Source: an uncultured Muribaculaceae bacterium
Lineage (GTDB): Bacteria; Bacteroidota; Bacteroidia; Bacteroidales; Muribaculaceae
Reading direction: 5' to 3'
DNA length: 64,000 nucleotides
Assembly: GCA_910579035.1 (NCBI GenBank)
Contig: CAJTSR010000001.1
Location: 106,058-170,057 of the forward strand
Below are positions 24,142 to 31,851 of the stretch, piece by piece (the first letter of the stretch is position 1; each line of letters starts with the position of its first letter). The notes under the pieces were generated by a model. That model was not told where the DNA came from. It did not search any database and saw nothing but the letters and a program-made list of their open reading frames with translations. Made by a program: the position numbers and the translations under genes.

Positions 24142-25621
24142 AAAGCGTCGTTTCCTCAATGCTCCTGCGGAAAGCCTCCGTCATCGAGTCGGCGGCACGA
24201 CGGCCGTCGCCCATGGCAAGAATCACGGTCGCCGGTCCGCGCACTATGTCGCCACCGGCATATATTGCCGAGGCCGACGATTTGAGCGAGTCTTCATCAA
24301 CCATGATTCGCCCGTGTCGGCTCATTTCAAGCTCGTTGGGGAAAGTCTTGGGCGGATTGGGCAGGAAGCCCACAGCCACCACTACCATATCGACCTGCAC
24401 TTCCTCTATGGCGCCCTCGACCGGCACAGGGCTACGCCGCCCGGTAGCGTCCGGCTCGCTAAGCTCCATTACCTGAAGCCGCATGGCTCGGAGAGCGCCG
24501 TCATCGCCGGCCACATATTCCACCGGATTACGCAGGCACATAAACTCAGTGCCCTCAAGGCGCGCATGGTGCACCTCCTCAAGCCGGGCAGGCATCTCCT
24601 CCTCGCCACGGCGATATATGATGAGAGCTCGCGAAGCTCCGCCACGGATAGCGGCCCGCACGGCGTCCATCGCCGTGTTCCCTCCGCCGATAACGGCCAC
24701 AGTCTTGCCATTAAGATCTTTAACATCGAAGCTTACAGCCGGGCAATATGCCTGATTGACGCAGGCAAGGTAGTCCTGCGCCGAAAGTACCTGAGGCAGG
24801 TCTTCTCCCGGAATGCCCATCATTCGCGGCTTTCCGGCACCGGTGGCCACATAGATACCCTTGTAACCGTCGCGCAGAAGGTCCTCATAGCTTATGTCGC
24901 GCCCCACGTGGCAGTTAGCCACGAGTTCCACGCCCAAGGCCCTGAGGCGCTCTATCTCATAGTTCACCACATACTTAGGCAGGCAGAAGCGCGGTATGCC
25001 GCTTTTGAGCACGCCGCCAAACCAGCTCATAGCCTCGAATACCGTGACCCGGAAACCTCTCCGCGCCATATCGCCGGCGAAAGCAAGCCCCGACGGCCCC
25101 GAACCTACCACGGCAACCTTGACCGACAGCGGGCTGAGAGCTATCTTCTCGGCACTGGCCTCGGGGTGGTTAAGCCGCTCGTTGTCGGCCACGAAGCGTT
25201 CGAGATTGCCTATGGCAACGGCAGGACGCTTCATCTTGGTGTACGTGCAATTGGCCTCGCACTGCTTCTCCTGCGGACACACGCGCCCGCACACAGCCGG
25301 CAGCACGCTGGTGCGACGTATCACACGCAGCGCCGTGCCGAACTCGCGGCGCTCTATATTCTTTATAAATCCCGGAATGTCGTTATGCACCGGGCATCCC
25401 TTGATGCAGCCCGGATCGGGACAGTCGAGGCAGCGCCGCGCCTCAAGCACGGCCTGCTCCACGCTCAGCCCCTGCAGAACTTCGTCATCGACCGTCACGG
25501 CATACTCCGGCGTAAGTTCGGGCATGCGCACACGCGGAATCGCTGTGCGCTGTTTTGCCGTGTACATAGCTCTAAGGTCTTCGCGCCACGGCTCGTTACG
25601 ACTTGTTCGTTCGTCCGACAT
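24137..25621 (-). CDS. NADPH-dependent glutamate-synthase-small-subunit-like flavoprotein (NfnB/GltD family)
   Basis: A 494-residue FAD/NAD(P)H oxidoreductase. The N-terminal ferredoxin-like domain has CLDCPDPGCIKGCP and CGRVCPQEKQCEANC, ligands for two [4Fe-4S] clusters. It is followed by an FAD site VVGSGPSGLAFAGDMA (about 168-183) and a second Rossmann site VIGGGNTAMDAVRAA. The family includes GltD and NfnB, the large NADP-dependent subunit of electron-bifurcating Nfn. No glutamate synthase large subunit and no NfnA-type partner is in the window. It lies 6 bases after kduI, within the uronate operon, perhaps balancing pyridine nucleotides for the KduD step. Confidence 0.85.
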   Translation of the reverse strand: MSDERTSRNEPWREDLRAMYTAKQRTAIPRVRMPELTPEYAVTVDDEVLQGLSVEQAVLEARRCLDCPDPGCIKGCPVHNDIPGFIKNIERREFGTALRVIRRTSVLPAVCGRVCPQEKQCEANCTYTKMKRPAVAIGNLERFVADNERLNHPEASAEKIALSPLSVKVAVVGSGPSGLAFAGDMARRGFRVTVFEAMSWFGGVLKSGIPRFCLPKYVVNYEIERLRALGVELVANCHVGRDISYEDLLRDGYKGIYVATGAGKPRMMGIPGEDLPQVLSAQDYLACVNQAYCPAVSFDVKDLNGKTVAVIGGGNTAMDAVRAAIRGGASRALIIYRRGEEEMPARLEEVHHARLEGTEFMCLRNPVEYVAGDDGALRAMRLQVMELSEPDATGRRSPVPVEGAIEEVQVDMVVVAVGFLPNPPKTFPNELEMSRHGRIMVDEDSLKSSASAIYAGGDIVRGPATVILAMGDGRRAADSMTEAFRRSIEETTLL

Positions 25622-25627
25622 CAGTCC

Positions 25628-26548
25628 TTATTTCATTTCAAGATAGTTCCACTTGTCCATATCGCCATAGTTGAGGTTTTCGCCTCCCATGCCCCATATG
25701 AACATATAGTTTGAAGTGCCGGCGGCAGCATGTATGCTCCATTCGGGCGACATCACTGCCTGCTCGTTGTGCAGCCAGATAAGGCGGTTCTCCTGAGGCT
25801 CGCCCATGAGGTGGCATATGGCGTTTCCTTCGGGTACATTGAAGTAGAAGTATGCTTCCACGCGGCGGTCGTGGGTGTGGCAGGGCATGGTGTTCCACAC
25901 CGAACCGGGCTTAAGCTCGGTAAGCCCCATCTGCAGCTGGCAGGGACCTTCCTCAAGCACATTGTTAACAATCAGCTGGTTGATAACGCGGTCGTTGCTT
26001 TCCTCCATCGAACCTGCGGCAAAAGAATTTGCCTTGACTGTGCCTTTGCGGCCGTCGATGGTTATAAGCTGTGTCTTGTACGCCTTGTGCGCGGGGGTAG
26101 AGTTGAGGTAGAAGCGGGCGGGATTGGCGTTGTCCTTGCTGCGGAACGACACATTCTTGTTGCCACGTCCCACATAGAGGGCGTCCTTGAAATGCAGTTC
26201 GTAGTCCTTGCCGTCGACTGTCACTATGCCGTCGCCGCCGATGTTGATAACTCCGAGTTCGCGGCGCTCAAGGAAGTATTCGGCTTTGAGAGGCTCGATA
26301 GTTTCAAGAACCACAGCCTTGCCCACAGGCACGACACCGCCGAAAATCAGGCGGTCGTACATCGAATAGGTAAGATTGATTTTATTCTCCTCCATCACCT
26401 TGGGCATCATGAAGCGCGAGCGAAGCTGCTCGGTATCATAGTTCTTCACGTCGTCGGGGTGACAGGCCCGCTGTATCGTGTAGGAGGTCTGGGCCGAAGC
26501 CAGCATACATGCTGCGGCTGCCAGAATTGTCAATGCTATTTTTTTCAT
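25628..26548 (-). CDS. kduI: 5-keto-4-deoxyuronate isomerase with an N-terminal signal peptide
   Basis: A 306-residue protein whose residues 28-306 align with cytoplasmic KduI: LERRELGVINIGG, LGMGLTEL-type QMGLTELKPGSVWNTMPCHTH and FIWGMGGEN. Metal ligands His224, His226, Glu231 and His273 are all present. It converts 5-keto-4-deoxyuronate (from unsaturated uronates) to 2,5-diketo-3-deoxygluconate. Residues 1-19 (MKKIALTILAAAACMLASA, then QT) form a clear Sec signal peptide with an ASA cleavage site, absent from classical KduI, so the enzyme is predicted to be periplasmic. It starts 1 base after the GatC-like gene. Confidence 0.93.
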   Translation of the reverse strand: MKKIALTILAAAACMLASAQTSYTIQRACHPDDVKNYDTEQLRSRFMMPKVMEENKINLTYSMYDRLIFGGVVPVGKAVVLETIEPLKAEYFLERRELGVINIGGDGIVTVDGKDYELHFKDALYVGRGNKNVSFRSKDNANPARFYLNSTPAHKAYKTQLITIDGRKGTVKANSFAAGSMEESNDRVINQLIVNNVLEEGPCQLQMGLTELKPGSVWNTMPCHTHDRRVEAYFYFNVPEGNAICHLMGEPQENRLIWLHNEQAVMSPEWSIHAAAGTSNYMFIWGMGGENLNYGDMDKWNYLEMK

Positions 26549-26549
26549 T

Positions 26550-27971
26550 TTATTCTGTCGTTTTTATTTCAGTAGAATTGTCGGCTATCATCTCGTTCTG
26601 GTTGCGTATTATATGTACGCGGTTCCACCACATCATACCCATGGTCAGTACCACGAGTATGCCTGCGCCTATCCACTTGAGGCCGGCCGTGCACTGGTAG
26701 ATTACCCATGCAAGCGGGCTGGAGGCAAAATCAAGACTGCCGCCGGCAAAGCCTTCGGGTATGGCCACGGCGGCATCACCGGTAGCGGCGTAGACGTCCT
26801 TGGCCGCAAGCGTGAATGCGGGCGAGAGGTTGGTAACCATATACAAGCCCATCACAAGCACCACAAGGCCTATTATGAAGGTCTTTACCACATTGCCTTT
26901 GGTGAAAGGCAACACCAAAGGGAACACATAGAACATACCCGCCAGCGAAGCCAAAGGCAGGAACTGGTTGCCGGGCAGGAAGACGGCCAAGGCGAGGGTG
27001 ACCGGGATAAGCAGCAGCGACACAACGAGCGTCGTCGGGTGGCCGATCACAAGAGCCGGACTCATACCTATGCTAAGACCCTGCGCGCCCTTGAACTTGC
27101 GGGCTATCAGCGCGCGCGTGGCATCGCTTATCGGCTTCAGGCCCTCGATAAACAGAACCGTGACACGCGGTATAAGCTCCATCACGGCACCCATCTTGAT
27201 ACCGAGGCCGAGTATGTAGGGTATCCTGTCGACAATCTCCGCCCACGACGTGCAGGTGAGGCAGCCGATGCCCACGCCCACTATAACGCCGAGGAAGAGA
27301 GGCTCGCCAAGGAGGCCGAATTTCTTCTTCATGCCTTCGGCGTCGATTTCGAGTTTCTCGATACCGGGAATCTTGTCAAGCCCCTTGTTTATAGCCCACG
27401 CAAACGGGGCAAAACCGGCGCAGAAAGGCTGCGGAATGGATATGCCGTCCATATCCTTGTAGAATGTCTGGAATTTCTTAGCCGTGATGTCGGCAAGAAT
27501 CAGAGTGATTATATAGCACACGATGGCGCCGAAGAAGCCCCATGCGAGAGAATCGCTCGCAAAGTATATCACAGCGCCTATGAATGCGAAATGCCAGTAG
27601 TTCCAAAGGTCGATATTGACCGTTCGGGTTGTCTTGGTGACGAGCATCAGTATATTCACCCCGAGGCATACGGGGATAATGAAAGCGCCCACAGCCGTGT
27701 TGTAAGCCACAGCGGCGGCGGCAGGCCAGCCCATGTCGAAGACATGGAGCTGGAGGTCGTAGATGCCCACCACGCTATTGAGTGCCGGGCCGAGCGCCGA
27801 CGTGAGCAGCGCCGTCACTATCGAAAGGCCGATAAAGCCGACGCCTACCTTAAGACCCGACTTGAGAGCGTCGCCGAGGCGTATGCCTATGCACAAGCCC
27901 AGCACCGTGAAAATCACGGGCATCATCACGGCCGCTCCAAGCCCTATTATATAAGAAAAAACTTGTTCCAT
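26550..27971 (-). CDS. GatC-like PTS galactitol IIC-type membrane transporter, orphan
   Basis: A 473-residue polytopic protein with about ten hydrophobic segments. It follows the E. coli GatC pattern throughout: LGLCIGIRLGDALKSGLKVGVGFIGL near the start, LHVFDMGWPAAA, NIDLWNYWHFAFIGA, KKFGLLGEP, LIPRVTVLFIEGLKPI, SPALVIGHP and VFLPGNQFLPL. PTS IIC proteins normally need EIIA and EIIB partners, and none is encoded in the window. Position between kduD and kduI suggests it carries a uronate-derived intermediate across the inner membrane, probably without phosphorylation. That is inference. Confidence 0.88.
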   Translation of the reverse strand: MEQVFSYIIGLGAAVMMPVIFTVLGLCIGIRLGDALKSGLKVGVGFIGLSIVTALLTSALGPALNSVVGIYDLQLHVFDMGWPAAAAVAYNTAVGAFIIPVCLGVNILMLVTKTTRTVNIDLWNYWHFAFIGAVIYFASDSLAWGFFGAIVCYIITLILADITAKKFQTFYKDMDGISIPQPFCAGFAPFAWAINKGLDKIPGIEKLEIDAEGMKKKFGLLGEPLFLGVIVGVGIGCLTCTSWAEIVDRIPYILGLGIKMGAVMELIPRVTVLFIEGLKPISDATRALIARKFKGAQGLSIGMSPALVIGHPTTLVVSLLLIPVTLALAVFLPGNQFLPLASLAGMFYVFPLVLPFTKGNVVKTFIIGLVVLVMGLYMVTNLSPAFTLAAKDVYAATGDAAVAIPEGFAGGSLDFASSPLAWVIYQCTAGLKWIGAGILVVLTMGMMWWNRVHIIRNQNEMIADNSTEIKTTE

Positions 27972-27992
27972 CCTTGCCTGAATTTAGCATTA

Positions 27993-28784
27993 TCAGGGCT
28001 GCTTGCCGATATAGGCGAGGATACCGCCGTCGACATAAAGAACGTGGCCGTTCACGAAATTGGACGCGTCCGAGGCAAGGAACACAGCCGGGCCCATCAA
28101 ATCCTCGGGAGTGCCCCAGCGCCCGGCGGGAGTCTTGGATATTATGAACTGGTCGAAGGGGTGGCGGCTGCCGTCGGCCTGACGCTCGCGCAGCGGCGCT
28201 GTCTGCTCTGTGGCTATGTAGCCCGGGCCGATACCGTTGCACTGTATGTTCGCTTCTCCGAACTCAGAGCAAATATTGCGGGTAAGCATCTTGAGGCCGC
28301 CCTTTGCCGCAGCATAGGCGCTCACTGTTTCGCGGCCAAGCTCGCTCATCATAGAGCAGATGTTGATAATCTTGCCATGGCCTTTCTTAACCATGCCCGG
28401 AATCACAGCCTTTGCGCATATGAAGGGGGCTATCAGGTCGACGTCCACCACGCGGCGGAAATCCTCCACGGCCATTTCTTCCATCGGTATGCGCTTGATA
28501 ATACCGGCGTTATTCACCAATATATCGATAGTTCCAACGGTCTTCTCAATATCGGCAACCATCTCCCGCACAGCGTTTTCATCGGTGACATCGCAGAGAT
28601 AGCCCTTGGCGTCGATACCGAGTTCCTTGTATGCGGCCAGACCGCGGTCCACAGTCGACTGGCGCGAGCAGTTGAACACAATTTTTGCGCCGGCTTCAGC
28701 AAATGCCTGTGCCATAGCAAGACCGATACCATATGCGGCACCTGTCACCAATGCTACCTTACCTTCGAGTGAGAAATTTACCAT
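27993..28784 (-). CDS. kduD: 2-keto-3-deoxygluconate dehydrogenase / gluconate 5-dehydrogenase (SDR family)
   Basis: A 263-residue classical short-chain dehydrogenase. Cofactor motif TGAAYGIG (14-21), NNAG (91-94), catalytic Ser144, Tyr157 and Lys161 (YAAAK). In the pathway it reduces 2,5-diketo-3-deoxygluconate to KDG; family members are often annotated gluconate 5-dehydrogenase. It is the first gene of the operon kduD-gatC-kduI-nfnB-kdgK-eda, which supports KduD. No exact TAnnTTTG box lies upstream, so an activator may be needed. Confidence 0.9.
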   Translation of the reverse strand: MVNFSLEGKVALVTGAAYGIGLAMAQAFAEAGAKIVFNCSRQSTVDRGLAAYKELGIDAKGYLCDVTDENAVREMVADIEKTVGTIDILVNNAGIIKRIPMEEMAVEDFRRVVDVDLIAPFICAKAVIPGMVKKGHGKIINICSMMSELGRETVSAYAAAKGGLKMLTRNICSEFGEANIQCNGIGPGYIATEQTAPLRERQADGSRHPFDQFIISKTPAGRWGTPEDLMGPAVFLASDASNFVNGHVLYVDGGILAYIGKQP

Positions 28785-28879
28785 AATTATATGATTTAAT
28801 CGTTTTTATCAAATTCATTAAAGTAATACGACGAAGGCAGCACCGGCACTTAATGCCGCACCCCTAATCCCCCACTAAC

Positions 28880-28914
28880 AATTCCTCACTCCTCATTCAT
28901 AATTCCTAATTAAC
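28880..28914. repeat. A/T-rich interspersed repeat after queA
   Basis: Same family as 24105-24141: on the minus strand TTAGGAATTATGAATGAGGAGTGAGGAATT directly follows the queA stop codon. The remainder of the 28785-28909 gap shows only a short 5-bp hairpin (28844-28858). Confidence 0.5.
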
Positions 28915-30127
28915 AAAAGTAGCAAGCATCCCCGTAGCTGAGGAAGCGGTAACCGCTATCGAGGGCGTGGCTGTAAACATCGCGCCATTGCGGCCCGATA
29001 AACGCCGACACAAGCAGCAGAAGGGTAGATGCAGGCTGATGGAAATTGGTAATCATAGCTTTCACCACGCGGTAGTCATAGCCCGGCGCGATTATTATGC
29101 GAGTGCGGGCCATCAGAGTGTCGTCGCCACGCTCGCGCAGATAATCCGCGAGAGCCTCGAGCGCCTCCTGCGCCGACGGCCACTGCCCCGCCCTGTCGTA
29201 AGGCGCCCATTGAGGCAGCTCGCCATCCCAGCAGCCGTCCATCACCCTTACTCCTATATGGTAAAGACTCTCCAGCGTGCGGACAGAGGTAGTACCTACC
29301 GCCACTACAGGCCTACGACCCGCCGCCTTGGCCAAATCTTCTATAAACGAACGCTCCACGGCAATAAACTCGCTGTGCATATCGTGGTCGCCGATACGGT
29401 CGCACTTCACAGGGCGGAAAGTACCGGCGCCGACATGGAGAGTCACCTCGCGGCGCTCCACACCGAGGGCATCAAGCTTCTCCAGCAGCTCAGGAGTGAA
29501 ATGCAAGCCCGCGGTAGGCGCCGCCACAGAGCCTTCTATATGGCTGAATACCGTCTGGTAATCTTCCGAATCGGATTCCTCGGAGCGGCGGTTGAGATAC
29601 GGAGGTATCGGAATCTCTCCCACTGCCGCTATTATGTCTGAAAACGAAACAGACGGCTCGTCCCAACTGAACACCACTCGCTGCGACTGCGCACCCTGCA
29701 CCGGCTCGGGCCACTCGGCCTTCAGCGTAAGGCTGCGGCCACCGATAACGAGTGGCATCAGCAAGTGCCCGTCTTTCCACCGCTTGGAGTTGCCTATAAG
29801 GCAGTTCCAGCCGCAGGTGCTTGTTGATGCAAAGCTCTGGGCATAGTCTGCGGGGGCATACGGTTCGAGGCAGAATATCTCGATAAGCGCGCCGGTCGAC
29901 TTGGTAAAGCGCAGGCGCGCATTTATCACCCGCGTGTTGTTGTACACAAGCATGGTGTCGGGTGCCAGCATCGACGGCAGGTCGGAGAAAAGGCGGTCTG
30001 CCACTCGCCCTGAAGCGTCGCGACAGAGCAGCTTGCAGGAATCACGAACGGCGAGCGGATGCCGTGCAATCCGCTCGCCGGGTAGTTCGTAATCGTATTC
30101 TTCTATGTTGATATTGCGTGGATCCAT
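28910..30127 (-). CDS. queA: S-adenosylmethionine:tRNA ribosyltransferase-isomerase
   Basis: The ATG at 30127 (MDPRNINIEEYDYELP) gives 405 residues. QueA transfers and isomerises the ribosyl group of SAM to form epoxyqueuosine in tRNA. Signatures are YELPGERIARHPLAVRDSCKLL, VYNNTRVINARL, SVAAPTAGLHFT, LHVGAGTFRPV and the C-terminal NFHQPASTLLLLVSAF. It is somewhat longer than E. coli QueA because of a middle insertion, which I recall as usual in Bacteroidetes. It has its own promoter box and no neighbour from the queuosine pathway. Confidence 0.95.
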   Translation of the reverse strand: MDPRNINIEEYDYELPGERIARHPLAVRDSCKLLCRDASGRVADRLFSDLPSMLAPDTMLVYNNTRVINARLRFTKSTGALIEIFCLEPYAPADYAQSFASTSTCGWNCLIGNSKRWKDGHLLMPLVIGGRSLTLKAEWPEPVQGAQSQRVVFSWDEPSVSFSDIIAAVGEIPIPPYLNRRSEESDSEDYQTVFSHIEGSVAAPTAGLHFTPELLEKLDALGVERREVTLHVGAGTFRPVKCDRIGDHDMHSEFIAVERSFIEDLAKAAGRRPVVAVGTTSVRTLESLYHIGVRVMDGCWDGELPQWAPYDRAGQWPSAQEALEALADYLRERGDDTLMARTRIIIAPGYDYRVVKAMITNFHQPASTLLLLVSAFIGPQWRDVYSHALDSGYRFLSYGDACYFC

Positions 30128-30141
30128 ATTGCTATTTTTTG

Positions 30142-30149
30142 CAAAATTA
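30142..30149 (-). promoter_or_regulatory. -7 promoter box of queA
   Basis: On the minus strand TAATTTTG lies 14 bases before the queA ATG. No -33 box at 18-21 bases is evident. Confidence 0.5.
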
Positions 30150-30171
30150 GCAAAAAGACCCGAATATCGGA

Positions 30172-30197
30172 GGGTGTTCGACAATATCCGTCGAACA
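30172..30197. repeat. Hairpin resembling the terminal repeat of the 39.8 kb MITE
   Basis: GAGGGTGTTC at 30170-30179 is identical to the right end of the 39.8 kb element, and the following 14 bases match at about 10 positions. An 8-bp stem TGTTCGAC/GTCGAACA (30175-30182, 30190-30197) forms directly after the FadL-like stop codon and may act as its terminator. Confidence 0.4.
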
Positions 30198-30198
30198 A

Positions 30199-31806
30199 TC
30201 AGAATCGGAAGCCGGTGGAAATAACCACGTTGTTGTACGAGTCCACGCGGTCGGCCTGCGGCGTAGCAAGGCCTGCAAATGGCGTGTAAGCGTGGAATGT
30301 GCTTTCACGGCGCGTATGCTGATAGGTGGCATCGATATACCAGCCGTGGTAGCGGTAGCCTATGCCGACGCTGATATTCTGGGTGGCCTTGTCGAAAGAA
30401 TAGCTCGGATCTGTGCCGACGGTATATATCTGTAGCTTATTATCCGCAGCGTCTGATTTCACATTGGTTGTCTGATAGTTATATCCCGCGCGAATGCTGA
30501 AACTCGGTGTCACGCGGTATTCGGCACCAACGCGCACAATATTGGACGCCTTGAAGTAGTTCTTTATGTCCTCGTTGCCCAGCTTGTCTTCAACGAAGTT
30601 GCCGCCGAACGACGAGTAGTTCGGAGCCTTCATCGACATATCGCCGTAAGCCACACGCTCGTAGTCAAGGCTGAGTATAGCCTGCGAACCAAGCACAGCC
30701 GAGGCGCCTACCATAAACCGCCACGGCGACGACAGGCGAGAGTCGTAATCGTAGTTGTCGGTGTACTCGTTGCCGCTATCCGTCTTGCCGCCGGCATTAT
30801 CGGGAGTGTAATTGAAATCTATCTCCCCGTAGCCAGTATGGGTCAGAGAAAGCCATGTCGGAGTATGGATTGCCACACCAAGACGCAGCATCTCTACCGG
30901 GCGCACGATAAGGCCGAACTTGAGGTTCGCACCCGAGCCGCGCGTGTACTTGAGGTTGCTGAGCGAGAAGCCGGCGTTGCCGTTTACAAGGCTGTTGGTA
31001 CTACTGTTGTACACCAATGCTCCGGCCATGCTCTCGCTGTACACCGCTTCGCGGCGGTATTCCATATCGACGATGCCTACACCGAGGCCCCAGAACACCA
31101 CATCGTTGATATTTCCGGCGAAATCGATGTTATATTCGTCGGTAAAGCCGCTTTCCTTTATGTTATAGAGAGCGTCGCCCTCCGTTCCGTTCTGGAAAAG
31201 GCCGGTATACTCGGTATTGTCGGTGGTGTTGCTTATAAGCATCGAGTTGTATGCCAGAATCGACAGCCAGTCCTCGTTGCCGTCGAGGTATGGGTTGTAC
31301 TTGTCTTTCTCGAAGAGCAGGTTGTCGGAGTTAACGCCGTTGGTAAACGAGGCTATGTAGTTCGACAGCGATGTCTGCGTGGGCATATTGTAGCCAGAGT
31401 ACTGACGGTCGAACACATTAATTCGGTTATAGCTCACACCCCAGGAGAACGATTTCATCGCTCCTGAGAGATTGGCCACACCCACATATCCGATGTTGTC
31501 GAATTTGGCCACGGTCTTGCTTTCAGAGTATTTGCCTTGGTCGGTGGTAGTGTTGTACTTCCTGAAACTAAGGTCGAAAGTAAGGCCGATGTCGCTCTTG
31601 CGGTATAGGCCAAGACCGGCAGGGTTCTGCGTCATTGACGACAGGTCGCCTCCAAGCGAGGTAAATGCTCCGCCCATTGCTATGAAGCGGGCTGTGCCGC
31701 GCAGCTGGGTAGGCGTGATATTGTATGCGTCGACAGCGCTCTGGGCTGCGGCACCTGCCGGGAGCAGCGCCGCAAGACCAATGACTATGAGAGCGTTCTT
31801 TTTCAT
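30199..31806 (-). CDS. FadL/OmpP1-type outer-membrane beta-barrel protein
   Basis: A 535-residue protein with signal peptide 1-21 (ends AAAQ) followed by the OmpP1/FadL N-terminal hatch pattern: ARFIAMGGAFTSLGGDLSSMTQNPAGLGLYR. The rest is alternating amphipathic strands rich in aromatic residues and ends in a terminal Phe (STGFRF), the outer-membrane assembly signal. Family members admit hydrophobic compounds such as fatty acids. It is 45 bases after the Trp-rich gene and probably cotranscribed with it. Substrate unknown. Confidence 0.88.
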   Translation of the reverse strand: MKKNALIVIGLAALLPAGAAAQSAVDAYNITPTQLRGTARFIAMGGAFTSLGGDLSSMTQNPAGLGLYRKSDIGLTFDLSFRKYNTTTDQGKYSESKTVAKFDNIGYVGVANLSGAMKSFSWGVSYNRINVFDRQYSGYNMPTQTSLSNYIASFTNGVNSDNLLFEKDKYNPYLDGNEDWLSILAYNSMLISNTTDNTEYTGLFQNGTEGDALYNIKESGFTDEYNIDFAGNINDVVFWGLGVGIVDMEYRREAVYSESMAGALVYNSSTNSLVNGNAGFSLSNLKYTRGSGANLKFGLIVRPVEMLRLGVAIHTPTWLSLTHTGYGEIDFNYTPDNAGGKTDSGNEYTDNYDYDSRLSSPWRFMVGASAVLGSQAILSLDYERVAYGDMSMKAPNYSSFGGNFVEDKLGNEDIKNYFKASNIVRVGAEYRVTPSFSIRAGYNYQTTNVKSDAADNKLQIYTVGTDPSYSFDKATQNISVGIGYRYHGWYIDATYQHTRRESTFHAYTPFAGLATPQADRVDSYNNVVISTGFRF

Positions 31807-31851
31807 AATAAAAAGATAGTTGAAAAACGTTCGATTGAGGAGATGAGTATG

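Noticed and set aside
26613..28772. 719-codon plus-strand open frame spanning the GatC-like and kduD genes
   Set aside because: It crosses two real minus-strand genes and encodes a His/Arg/Ala-rich product without domains.
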